DNA from: Chitinophaga eiseniae
GTDB taxonomy: Bacteria > Bacteroidota > Bacteroidia > Chitinophagales > Chitinophagaceae
DNA: 64,000 bases
Direction: 5' to 3'
Assembly: GCF_012641265.1 (NCBI RefSeq)
Contig: NZ_JABAHZ010000001.1
Coordinates: forward strand, 1,559,446-1,623,445
Positions 56,906-64,000 of this stretch are shown piece by piece; within the stretch, counting starts at the first letter, position 1; every line of letters begins with the position of its first letter. A program made the translations under genes and the position numbers. A model generated the notes under the pieces. The model did not search any database. It worked only from the letters and a program-made list of their open reading frames with translations, and was not told the DNA's origin.

Positions 56906-58258
56906 ATGATTGACGAAATCCTAAACAATCATACAACACCTGCTCTTTCCCCCGATGCAGGCACGGGCGAAACGGTGTACCACATCGCCCAGCGCTCAGA
57001 AATGGTGCAGGAAATTATCAGCCGCAAACCCGGCTTCCTGGAAAAATGGGCATTATACCTGTTCTTGCTCATCCTGCTTTTCCTGTTCTCCATTACCTGG
57101 TTTATAAAATATCCTGACATTATAGAAGCCCGCGCCGTATTAACGGCTACCAATGCGCCCAAGGAAATTATTGTCCGGCAAGATGGCCGGCTGGTATCCC
57201 TGTTAACGTTCAACAGGAAAAAAGTACTGAAAAACGAAGTGCTGGGGTTAATGGAAAGTAACGCCAATCACCAGGACATTCTGCAATTATCGTTGCAGAT
57301 AGATAGCTGTATCACCTTACTTAACCGGGGGCAATTTGAGAAAGTGGTCCGGTGCTTCTCCAGGCAATATAGTAACCTGGGTGAAATACAGCAACCGTAT
57401 GGCGATTTCATAACAGCCCTGCAAAAATTTGACGACTATATTGTAAATGGGTTCTATGCCAGGAAAACGGCCACCTTGCAGCTGGACGTAGCAACGATGG
57501 ACCTGACCCGGCAAACACTCCAACAGCAGCTGGAATTAATGAAACAAGACGAACAACTGGCAGAAGAAAGCTATAATATGAACAAAGAATTATTTGAGGG
57601 CAAGGTGATTGCCAAAGAAGAATTCAGGGTGGAGAAAAGCAAATTTGTCAACAAGAAAATGGGCATTCCCCAGCTAAACATCACCATCCTTTCCAATGAT
57701 GCGCAAAAAAGAGATAAAGTAAAGGAGATAGACCAGTTAAAACATGATTATCTGCAACAGAAAGTCATTTTCCAGCAAGCCTTGCAGTCATTAAAGAACG
57801 TTGTTGATGAATGGAAAAGGAAATATATCATTATAGCCCCCATTTCAGGAGAAGTAGTATTTACTACGCCATTACAGGAAAATCAATTTTTGCTCCAGGG
57901 GAAAACAATTGGTTATATCGATCCCGGAGGGAGTCAATACTTTGCCGAGCTGCTATTACCACAGGCCAACCTCGGAAAGGTAGACACCGGGCAGGCGGTA
58001 CAGCTACGCTTTGAAGCTTACCCGTACCAGGAAGCAGGCTTTGTAAGAGCCACTGTTAACTATGTATCAAAAGTAGCTTCTGATAGCGGGTTTATGGCAA
58101 CGGTGAGGCTGGACAATGGGTTGGTTACCAACAATCATTTAGCCGTGGTTTACAAAACCGGGCTACAGGCGCAAGCCATTGTAATTACCCGGAATACCCG
58201 CTTAATGGACCGTCTTATCAACAATGCTGTCAAATATACGTCTGTCGGTTCCAAGTAA
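56906..58258 (+). CDS. HlyD-type membrane fusion protein of the peptide exporter
   Basis: This 450-residue protein has a cytoplasmic N-terminus, one membrane span at ~47-67, a biotinyl-lipoyl half-motif (VRQDGRLVSLL), long coiled-coil helices (~170-300) and the second lipoyl half near IIAPISGEVVF, then a beta-barrel end. It should join the PCAT to an outer-membrane channel. Its place directly after the ABC gene fits type I secretion-like export across both membranes. Confidence 0.93.
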   Translation: MIDEILNNHTTPALSPDAGTGETVYHIAQRSEMVQEIISRKPGFLEKWALYLFLLILLFLFSITWFIKYPDIIEARAVLTATNAPKEIIVRQDGRLVSLLTFNRKKVLKNEVLGLMESNANHQDILQLSLQIDSCITLLNRGQFEKVVRCFSRQYSNLGEIQQPYGDFITALQKFDDYIVNGFYARKTATLQLDVATMDLTRQTLQQQLELMKQDEQLAEESYNMNKELFEGKVIAKEEFRVEKSKFVNKKMGIPQLNITILSNDAQKRDKVKEIDQLKHDYLQQKVIFQQALQSLKNVVDEWKRKYIIIAPISGEVVFTTPLQENQFLLQGKTIGYIDPGGSQYFAELLLPQANLGKVDTGQAVQLRFEAYPYQEAGFVRATVNYVSKVASDSGFMATVRLDNGLVTNNHLAVVYKTGLQAQAIVITRNTRLMDRLINNAVKYTSVGSK

Positions 58259-58283
58259 TTAACAACACTCAAAAAAAATTACA

Positions 58284-58613
58284 ATGGCCATCATAAAACA
58301 TTTCAAGAGAATACAATACATCGACTACGTGATCAGGCATAAAGCCACCGGAGACCTGGAATCGTTTGCCCGACGGAACAATATCAGCAAAACGACCCTC
58401 TCGGAAATCCTGATGGAAATGAAAGCCATGGGTTTCCCCATAAAATATGACCGTACCAAAAGGACCTACTTTTATGAGGAAGATGGGGAAATGATCAGTT
58501 GTTTATTTCTCAGGTACGGAGAAGTGTTGGAAAGAAATAAACTCAAAACAATGAACACCGTAGAGAACCTCTGCTTTTCGCCCGGGGCCGTTTTCGAGAT
58601 CTGCAAGGAGTAA
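58284..58613 (+). CDS. Small winged-helix DNA-binding regulator
   Basis: This 109-residue protein has an N-terminal helix-turn-helix (LESFARRNNISKTTLSEILMEM), then a wing-like segment (IKYDRTKRTYFYEED), similar to DeoR/HTH_11-type domains. It has no effector domain of the usual size; the last ~45 residues contain two cysteines (C-F and E-I-C-K-E end). It lies 25 nt after the adaptor gene and 102 nt before the tandem precursors, so it may control the promoter at 58652 or the whole operon. Confidence 0.7.
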   Translation: MAIIKHFKRIQYIDYVIRHKATGDLESFARRNNISKTTLSEILMEMKAMGFPIKYDRTKRTYFYEEDGEMISCLFLRYGEVLERNKLKTMNTVENLCFSPGAVFEICKE

Positions 58614-58651
58614 CAATTTTTTCGTTTCGAATATACCGGAATGAAACCCTG

Positions 58652-58659
58652 TAGATTTG
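58652..58659 (+). promoter_or_regulatory. Candidate -7 promoter box for tandem precursors
   Basis: TAGATTTG matches the Bacteroidota TAnnTTTG box exactly, 57 nt before the first tandem precursor ATG. A TTTC lies about 23 nt upstream as a poor -33 candidate. A dedicated promoter would let peptide mRNA exceed exporter mRNA. Confidence 0.45.
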
Positions 58660-58715
58660 TCCGGCGCACATTTAAAACGCGCTGTTATCTATTCTTAAAC
58701 CAAAAAAATTGAAAC

Positions 58716-58967
58716 ATGAAAAAATTGAAATTAACCGCGCTGGATCTGGGCGCTAAAGAACTGCTCAGCAGGGAACAATTGAAAAATGTGATGGGCGGCG
58801 ACGGCAGCGGTAGTGGCAACGCCGGCAGCTGTACCTATACACAAACCTGTGCCTATGGTTCTGTTTCCTGTACAAGTACCTCCGGAGATTGCGAGCATGT
58901 ATGGGATGAGACCCATACCTTTACTATCGGTGTAAAATGCGATGGTAAGTCTTACACTTGTTCCTGA
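58716..58967 (+). CDS. Double-glycine, 6-Cys peptide precursor, tandem copy 1
   Basis: This 83-residue precursor has a 28-residue leader ending QLKNVMGG; the core begins DGSGSG and is 55 residues. Six cysteines are spaced C-x5-C-x6-C-x6-C-x15-C-x6-C, which fits three disulfides. The core is very rich in Ser, Thr and Gly, with a W-D-E-T-H-T segment and GVKCDGKSYTC at the end. It is preceded by the stretch TTAAACC, then an A-rich tract and GAAACATG, shared with the other two copies. It probably leaves the cell through the adjacent PCAT and is oxidised by the VKOR/Trx proteins. The function of the mature peptide is unknown. Confidence 0.9.
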   Translation: MKKLKLTALDLGAKELLSREQLKNVMGGDGSGSGNAGSCTYTQTCAYGSVSCTSTSGDCEHVWDETHTFTIGVKCDGKSYTCS

Positions 58968-59008
58968 TAGCATGTGATAAGCCATCATTCCGTCTGCACA
59001 ATGTATCT

Positions 59009-59047
59009 GCATCTTCCGTTCCTGATAAAATAAGTACCAGAAGATGC
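59009..59047 (+). terminator. Hairpin after tandem precursor 1
   Basis: GCATCTTC at 59009-59016 pairs with GAAGATGC at 59040-59047, loop 23 nt. It is a diverged copy of the stronger hairpin after precursor 2 and is followed by a T-rich stretch (TTAGTATTTCATTTAT). Confidence 0.5.
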
Positions 59048-59089
59048 TTAGTATTTCATTTATCTCGTATTAAACCCAAAAATTGAAAC

Positions 59090-59341
59090 ATGAAAAAGTT
59101 GAAATTAACTGCGCTGGATCTGGGCGCTAAAGAACTGCTTACCAGGGAACAATTGAAAAATGTAATGGGCGGCGATGGCAGTGGCAGTGGTGGCGCCGGC
59201 AGTTGTACTTATACACAAACCTGTGCCCATGGATCTGTTTCCTGTACAAGTGCTTCAGGAGATTGCGATCATCTATGGGATGACACCCATACATTTACCA
59301 TCGGTGTAACATGTGACGGCAAATCTTATACTTGCTCCTGA
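59090..59341 (+). CDS. Double-glycine, 6-Cys peptide precursor, tandem copy 2
   Basis: This 83-residue precursor has the leader and Cys spacing of copy 1. The core differs from copy 1 only at a few positions (for example Tyr to His after CA, Glu to Asp near the Trp, Lys to Thr before CDG). The close match shows recent duplication with substitutions falling in the core rather than at cysteines. It should be processed by the same exporter. Confidence 0.9.
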   Translation: MKKLKLTALDLGAKELLTREQLKNVMGGDGSGSGGAGSCTYTQTCAHGSVSCTSASGDCDHLWDDTHTFTIGVTCDGKSYTCS

Positions 59342-59380
59342 GCTCGTATGTAAGGCGCCCTTCCGCCTGAACATTGCATT

Positions 59381-59420
59381 AGCATCTTCTGTTTCTTATA
59401 AATCAGCAACAGAAGATGCT
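59381..59420 (+). terminator. Perfect 13-bp hairpin after tandem precursor 2
   Basis: Arms 59381-59393 and 59408-59420 are exact reverse complements around a 14-nt loop containing ATAAAT, followed by TTACTATTCTAGTTATTT. Likely a partial terminator or mRNA 3'-protecting structure. Confidence 0.6.
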
Positions 59421-59461
59421 TACTATTCTAGTTATTTGACATTAAACCCAAAAACAGAAAC

Positions 59462-59713
59462 ATGAAAAAATTGAAATTAACAGCGCTTGGCTTGGGAGCT
59501 AAGGAACTCCTTACCAGGGAACAATTGAAAAATGTGATGGGTGGCGATGGAAGTGGCAGTGGCACTGGAAGTTGCGACTATACGGTCACCTGTGCAGTTG
59601 GAACTATTTCATGTTCAAGCACCGTAGGAGATTGCAGTTTTGTCTGGAATGACAACCATACCGCTTTCATTGGTGTAACATGTGATGGGCAGTCATACGT
59701 CTGCGCTTCCTAA
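59462..59713 (+). CDS. Double-glycine, 6-Cys peptide precursor, tandem copy 3
   Basis: This 83-residue precursor shares the leader with copies 1 and 2 except Asp to Gly at position 10. The 55-residue core keeps all six cysteines and the x5/x6/x6/x15/x6 spacing and the Trp-(D/N)-x-x-H-T and CDG-x-SY motifs, but most other positions have changed. The pattern points to selection on the disulfide frame with diversifying loops. Confidence 0.9.
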   Translation: MKKLKLTALGLGAKELLTREQLKNVMGGDGSGSGTGSCDYTVTCAVGTISCSSTVGDCSFVWNDNHTAFIGVTCDGQSYVCAS

Positions 59714-59755
59714 AAATCATGTGGCAATGGATCGTCCTGCCTGAACATTCCATCA

Positions 59756-59793
59756 GGATCTCCTGTTTCTCATAAATGAGTGATAGGAGATTC
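59756..59793 (+). terminator. Hairpin after tandem precursor 3
   Basis: Arms 59756-59764 and 59785-59793 pair over nine bp with one G-U; an inner CTCA/TGAG pair extends the fold. Followed by TTACTATTTTAG. The next gene starts 18-30 nt later, so any termination must be incomplete if that gene is co-transcribed. Confidence 0.5.
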
Positions 59794-59822
59794 TTACTAT
59801 TTTAGCTAAAATGTTATTCATA

Positions 59823-61112
59823 ATGCGCTATTTGAGATTGATAATATTTTTGGGTGCTATGCTTAGTGCCTTTTCTTCAACGGCACAACGAACATACCAG
59901 GGCATAACGCTACAACTGGATACATTAAAAAACCTCCGGGATGCTCCGATAAACATATTTGTACCAGAAGCTGACCAGGTATGGGGAACGGATAATTCAA
60001 TACCGGACAGCATCCTGTGGAAATGGATGGTACAAAGAGAATACGCCCAGATGAAATCTTCCCACAAAAGAACAGGCAGTGCGCGATCTTCCGAAAGTAA
60101 TACTGATACGAGTGGAATGAATTGCCCCAACCTTCCAGATGCGCTATATATTCTAACCAGATGTCAACATGATACATTAACAATATCCTTGCTGAGGCGC
60201 TGTAACCCCTCGCTCGATCTTGATAAAGAAATTTTCTTGTCTTACCCAATAGACTCTTTAAAAAACTGGACCCTGCAAAACGTCCCTGATGGTGCTCTAT
60301 CAAGAATAACCATAAATTACCCTCACTGCATCAATAATAAGGCAGTAAAAATACCATTGGAATTCTATCTTATTCCGGTTAAGGATAAGAATGCTTCTTT
60401 TAGTGACAACCGGGTAAATCAAATGCCCCTGTTTATTTCTTTTGAAAAAACAAGAGTTACCGAATTTTCCAACGCCCATCTTTATTTTTCCAAACGTAAA
60501 TACTCATCTCCCGATAACATTGGTTTAAATATTAAAATCTTCGAAAACGGCGCTTTCCACAAGAACAAAATAGTAAATAAGCTGCGCTATAAAGATCAGT
60601 ATAAGATGAGGGATACATTCAGCATAGGGTCAAAACTATATCAAATCGACAGTATCAGCCATAACTGGCAATATGCATATTTGCACGTTTTAAAGGACAG
60701 TGTACAACAAATAAAATTATCTCCCAACTCTTTAAAAATACTTGCCCCTTATTTCAAAAATTCAGACAAAATGATTGTCGATTTTTGGGGCACCTGGTGC
60801 AACCCGTGTATAGAAAAGCTGCCCGCATTAAAGACATTACATCAACAAACGGGGGAAAAATACAATTTCTTAAGTGTATGTGTTGACAAACCTGAAAATA
60901 CAGATAAAGCGAAAGCTATTTTTTCGAAGAATAAAATAGCATGGTCACAGGTGTTTGTCGATATGTCAAAGTATGCCAATAGCATCGTAGGTGAGCTCGA
61001 GGTTTCCTGTTTCCCTACCTATATGATTATCAATAAAAAGGGTGAAATTACATTCAGCGGTTGTGGCACCGATGGATTCAATACTTTACAGCAACTTACT
61101 TTGAAAAATTAA
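59823..61112 (+). CDS. Exported TlpA-like thioredoxin with large N-terminal domain
   Basis: This protein has 429 residues from the second ATG; an ATG at 59811 would add four residues before the signal peptide (MRYLRLIIFLGAMLSAFSS), so I prefer 59823. Residues ~25-300 are unassigned and contain several cysteines. The C-terminal domain is TlpA/ResA-like with FWGTWCNPC (~320-330) and a cis-Pro segment CFPTYMI. It follows the last precursor by about 110 nt. Together with the VKOR-Trx fusion and the other thioredoxin it makes three redox proteins for a handful of Cys-rich peptides, pointing to shuffling of disulfides in the periplasm. Confidence 0.85.
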   Translation: MRYLRLIIFLGAMLSAFSSTAQRTYQGITLQLDTLKNLRDAPINIFVPEADQVWGTDNSIPDSILWKWMVQREYAQMKSSHKRTGSARSSESNTDTSGMNCPNLPDALYILTRCQHDTLTISLLRRCNPSLDLDKEIFLSYPIDSLKNWTLQNVPDGALSRITINYPHCINNKAVKIPLEFYLIPVKDKNASFSDNRVNQMPLFISFEKTRVTEFSNAHLYFSKRKYSSPDNIGLNIKIFENGAFHKNKIVNKLRYKDQYKMRDTFSIGSKLYQIDSISHNWQYAYLHVLKDSVQQIKLSPNSLKILAPYFKNSDKMIVDFWGTWCNPCIEKLPALKTLHQQTGEKYNFLSVCVDKPENTDKAKAIFSKNKIAWSQVFVDMSKYANSIVGELEVSCFPTYMIINKKGEITFSGCGTDGFNTLQQLTLKN

Positions 61113-61123
61113 TCATTCCAAAA

Positions 61124-61151
61124 GCCCCGGAAGGTAAGAATCTTCCGGGGC
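61124..61151. terminator. Bidirectional intrinsic terminator
   Basis: GCCCCGGAAG (61124-61133) pairs perfectly with CTTCCGGGGC (61142-61151), 10 bp with an 8-nt loop. It lies between convergent genes. On the minus strand the stem is followed by TTTT, and on the plus strand it is preceded by AAAA and followed by a weaker T-containing stretch. Confidence 0.88.
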
Positions 61152-61173
61152 GGTATATTCCTGCTGGTCTTTT

Positions 61174-63525
61174 CTAAAATTTCAACACGGCGCTTGCTAT
61201 CACATTTGCCGGCTTCTGTGCAATTCCATTCGTATCCCAGTATTGTTCATTTAAGAGATTGTTCCCTTTTAAGGCGAGCCTGTACTTAGGTTGATCGTAG
61301 AAAACGGTGGCGCCGAGTAAGGTGTAGCCGGGTAAACGGAAGGTATTGGTGACTTCAAACCAGGAATCGCCTACATAATTGCCTCCCGCCCCGAAGCCCA
61401 ATCCCCTGGCTTTACCGCGGGATAGCGTATAGCTGACCCAGATATTGGCCACGTCCCTGGGGCTGGCAGTGATCAATTTTCCCTGGAGCGCAGCCGATGC
61501 CTTTGTATACCTGTTTTCATTATAAGCATAGCCGGCAACGATATTGAGACCGGTAACCGGGTTGGCAATGAGCTCTGCTTCAAATCCTTTACTACGCTGG
61601 GTACCATCCTGGAACATGAATGTTTTTCCCTCTACAATTTCCGTACGGGTGGCGTTGGTAACATCGATATTATAGTAGCTGACAGACCCGCTTAATTTAT
61701 TATCAAACAGGTCGGCTTTTATACCTCCCTCCCACTGGTTGCCCTGTTGAGGCTTCAGGGTCAGGATCGTATTGTCGGGTTGTACCAGCGGTGCCAGGTT
61801 TACGAAACCATTCATATAGTTGGCAAATACCGACAGCCGGTCTTTCAGCACCTGGTATACCACGCCGAGTTTAGGAGAGAAGGAGGTCTGGGAATAATTG
61901 CCCGACGATTTGCCTGTTGCCACGGTATAAGTACCCCCGGTAGAAAAACGGTCTGCCCGCAGGCTGAGCATCACCATCAACGCAGGCGTTATATTTAATA
62001 CATCGGAGGCGTATACGCTATAGCTGTTGGAGCTGGTATTGCTGGCAGCAAACCCTTTCTGGTACGACAATGCATCGATCTTTGTGGCATTGAAATCTTT
62101 CTGGGACTGGTAAATATTGAGAGTATCATAGTTGACAGTCACCCTGTTCAGCGAATTGTAGTTGTAGCTGTAGTCCAGTCCTACTACCAGGCGATTTCGC
62201 AGGGAACCAATGTGAAAATCACCTATGAAGTTCTGCTGCAGCTGTATATTCCCGAATGTTTCCGGCCGCTGGTTTCTTACGCTCCTGGCGAGTGTAGAGT
62301 CGTTAAGGAGCGTGAGGTTAGTCCAGTAGAAATGCTTATAGAAGCCTTCTGAATAAAGGTAGTTCGTCTGAGAAGTCCATTGGTCCGACAGCTTATATTC
62401 CATCCTGGCTTGTATGTTGTTGATACCATTGCTCACATCCACATCATTGTTGGTATATGACTTCCGGTATCCCAGGTTAAGGTCTTTAAAGCTGCGAGCT
62501 TTTACATTTTTGAAATCACTGATAGCGGTAGTAGCGGTGGTAAAAGCGCCCCTGGTGATATCTATATCTATCAAAAACTTCATTCGCTCGTTCACCTGGT
62601 AAGAGAGGCTGGGCGCTATGGTATAGTTTTTTGAGAAGCCCTGGTCCTTGAAAGAGCCTTCTGTTTGCCCGGCAGCGTTCAGCCTGAACAACAGCGTGCG
62701 CGTATCATTCAGCGGAACGTTTACATCGGCGGCGAACCGGGTAAGTCTGAAGCTGCCTGCGGTGATGCTCACATTACCTCCGAACGTTTCAAAGGGTTTC
62801 TTGGTAACATAATTATATACCCCTCCGAAAGTGATATTCCGGTTGCTGCCAAATAAAGTCCCTGATGGGCCCTTGATCACTTCCACCCGTTCCAGGATAG
62901 CCGGATTCAGGGGTACAATGGCACTTGTTATCATGCCGTTCCGCATCCCGGTTGTATTGGCAAATCCGCGAATGGTCATGCCCTGGGAGCCTCCCACCGC
63001 AAAATTCGGTACCGCCCCCGGGATGTTCCGGTAGATATCCGTACGTTCTGTGACCACCTGTTCCATCATCAGCGCCTTGCCTACGGCCTGGTATACTTGT
63101 GGATTTTCAAGGTCTTTTAGTGGCAGGCGTGATACCTGTTCGGTATTTTTGTCGGAGAATTTAGGGTGATTACTGGTCACTACAATCTCCTGTAGCTGGG
63201 TATTGGATATTTCCAGCCGCAGGGTAACCACGGTGGTCTTTCCTTTTTCCACGTTTACCGTTTGAGCCAGCGGCTGATAGCCTATCAGCGATATTTCCAG
63301 CTGGTAAGTTCCGGGGATTACCTGGTGCAGTGCAAAGCTGCCATCTTCACCGGTCAGCGTATAACGCGAAGAGCCTTTCAATACTACCGTTACGGCTACG
63401 GCAGGCTGGTTGTCGCTGGTGGTGACTTTTCCCTTGATAATTCCATGATCCGTTTCCGTATAACGAATACTCCCCGATGCGCATACCGGTAGCAGCCAAA
63501 GGAGGCAAAATAGCCATAGCTTCAT
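61174..63525 (-). CDS. TonB-dependent siderophore-type receptor
   Basis: This 783-residue outer-membrane receptor has a signal peptide (1-19), an N-terminal carboxypeptidase-regulatory-like domain (~28-108; GKVTTSDNQPAVAVTV), a plug domain (LQEIVVTSN through VEVIKGPSGTLFG) and a 22-strand-type barrel ending in Phe (VLKF). Motifs such as MTIRGF and RVEVIKGPSG fit the ferrisiderophore family (FhuA/FoxA-like) rather than SusC. It is convergent with the peptide operon and separated by a terminator, so it is not part of it. It could import a ferric siderophore; a link to the lipopeptide is not shown. Confidence 0.93.
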   Translation of the reverse strand: MKLWLFCLLWLLPVCASGSIRYTETDHGIIKGKVTTSDNQPAVAVTVVLKGSSRYTLTGEDGSFALHQVIPGTYQLEISLIGYQPLAQTVNVEKGKTTVVTLRLEISNTQLQEIVVTSNHPKFSDKNTEQVSRLPLKDLENPQVYQAVGKALMMEQVVTERTDIYRNIPGAVPNFAVGGSQGMTIRGFANTTGMRNGMITSAIVPLNPAILERVEVIKGPSGTLFGSNRNITFGGVYNYVTKKPFETFGGNVSITAGSFRLTRFAADVNVPLNDTRTLLFRLNAAGQTEGSFKDQGFSKNYTIAPSLSYQVNERMKFLIDIDITRGAFTTATTAISDFKNVKARSFKDLNLGYRKSYTNNDVDVSNGINNIQARMEYKLSDQWTSQTNYLYSEGFYKHFYWTNLTLLNDSTLARSVRNQRPETFGNIQLQQNFIGDFHIGSLRNRLVVGLDYSYNYNSLNRVTVNYDTLNIYQSQKDFNATKIDALSYQKGFAASNTSSNSYSVYASDVLNITPALMVMLSLRADRFSTGGTYTVATGKSSGNYSQTSFSPKLGVVYQVLKDRLSVFANYMNGFVNLAPLVQPDNTILTLKPQQGNQWEGGIKADLFDNKLSGSVSYYNIDVTNATRTEIVEGKTFMFQDGTQRSKGFEAELIANPVTGLNIVAGYAYNENRYTKASAALQGKLITASPRDVANIWVSYTLSRGKARGLGFGAGGNYVGDSWFEVTNTFRLPGYTLLGATVFYDQPKYRLALKGNNLLNEQYWDTNGIAQKPANVIASAVLKF

Positions 63526-63612
63526 ATGTCAGTACAAAATTTCCGGCAAAGCTATCTTCTTGCAGACTGGGTTGTTTTCGTATTTGGGAAAAGTATTTAC
63601 GAGAACGGGAAA

Positions 63613-64000
63613 TTAAGGCCGGGACGCCTTCAACAGGAACGTTTCCACGGCTTTCATGTACGCTTCGGGCTCCTCGTACATAGGTGCGTGACCGGAATAT
63701 GGCATTTCGATAAAATCGGCCCCGGGAATCAGCCTGGCACATTCCCGTCCCTCTTCCGGCGAATTGAGTCCATCATATTTCCCGCTAATCACCAATGTTT
63801 CCGCGGTCACTTTGTACAGCTCTTCTCTAAAATCAAAGCCCGCCAGTGCTTTGTTGGCAACCGCAAATTCCTCCGGAGATAGCTGCGTGTCAAATATCTC
63901 CATATGTGCTCTCATCGCTTCCGCATCATACGTGAAATACGGCAACAGGTAAGAAAAGATGTCATGTAAATTCAATCCCTGCAGCGCAGCAGCATGTTCG
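63613..64000 (-). CDS. Alpha/beta hydrolase, 5' part outside the window
   Basis: The frame stays open to the right edge, so the N-terminal part with the nucleophile is missing. The visible ~129 C-terminal residues include the cap-to-core transition, LVISGKYDGLNSP with the likely catalytic Asp, and SGHAPMYEEP with the catalytic His. This resembles proline iminopeptidase and related small-molecule hydrolases. It stops 87 nt upstream of the TonB receptor start and is in the same direction, so the two may be co-transcribed. Confidence 0.85.
   Translation of the reverse strand, partial: EHAAALQGLNLHDIFSYLLPYFTYDAEAMRAHMEIFDTQLSPEEFAVANKALAGFDFREELYKVTAETLVISGKYDGLNSPEEGRECARLIPGADFIEMPYSGHAPMYEEPEAYMKAVETFLLKASRP

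Larger units (their letters stand above)
58716..59793 (+). repeat. Three-unit tandem duplication of precursor gene plus hairpin
   Basis: Start codons at 58716, 59090 and 59462 give periods of 374 and 372 nt. Each unit comprises upstream A-rich leader, precursor gene, and a downstream hairpin. Units 1 and 2 are nearly identical in coding sequence; unit 3 has diverged in the core but kept leader and cysteines. Confidence 0.9.

Noticed and set aside
58716..59713. Lanthipeptide (pinensin-like) or sactipeptide precursors
   Set aside because: No LanB/LanC/LanM-like, cyclase or radical SAM gene in the operon; redox proteins point to disulfides.
58716..59793. CRISPR-like repeat array
   Set aside because: Repeats are ~373-nt gene duplications, not short direct repeats with spacers.

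Overview
The window looks like a piece of a Bacteroidota chromosome, most likely Chitinophaga or a close relative. This rests on the TonB receptor with an N-terminal carboxypeptidase-regulatory-like domain, peptide leaders ending LKNV(L/M)GGDG, promoter-like TAnnTTTG boxes, weak ribosome-binding sites, and a giant NRPS/PKS locus. No rRNA, tRNA, IS element or CRISPR array was seen.

Positions 1-41850, all on the minus strand, form one long lipopeptide operon read right to left. The order is sbnA-like and sbnB-like (2,3-diaminopropionate supply), a CmlA-type diiron beta-hydroxylase, then three assembly-line proteins. The first (4813 aa) is FAAL-ACP-KS-AT-ACP-aminotransferase-C-A(nMT)-PCP-C-A-PCP. 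The second (2196 aa) is docking-C-A-PCP-C-A-PCP. The third (more than 5600 aa, running off the left edge) is docking-C-A(nMT)-PCP-C-A-PCP-C-A-PCP-E-C-A-PCP-E. Specificity codes read by eye suggest a beta-amino fatty acyl chain followed by N-Me-(Val-like), Dap(?), (Val-like), Dap(?), N-Me-X, Thr, D-Asp, D-X and more. No thioesterase is visible; release must lie beyond the left edge.

Positions 41851-44939 hold a 1.2 kb divergent spacer, one secreted amidohydrolase, and a 0.56 kb spacer with two dyad symmetries.

Positions 44940-61112, plus strand, are a compact operon that I read as a secreted, cysteine-rich, possibly glycosylated peptide (RiPP-like) system. It has four double-glycine leader precursors (one with 8 Cys, three tandem copies with 6 Cys in fixed spacing), a degenerate-C39/VKOR/thioredoxin fusion, two more exported thioredoxin-fold proteins, and six glycosyltransferase-like genes. 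One of these carries a C-terminal PqqD-like (RiPP recognition) domain and two others carry decayed active sites. A peptidase-containing ABC transporter, an HlyD-type adaptor and a small winged-helix regulator complete it. Each precursor gene is followed by an RNA hairpin. This is the best candidate for an undescribed system.

Positions 61124-64000 hold a bidirectional terminator, a minus-strand siderophore-type TonB receptor, and the 3' part of an alpha/beta hydrolase cut by the window edge.
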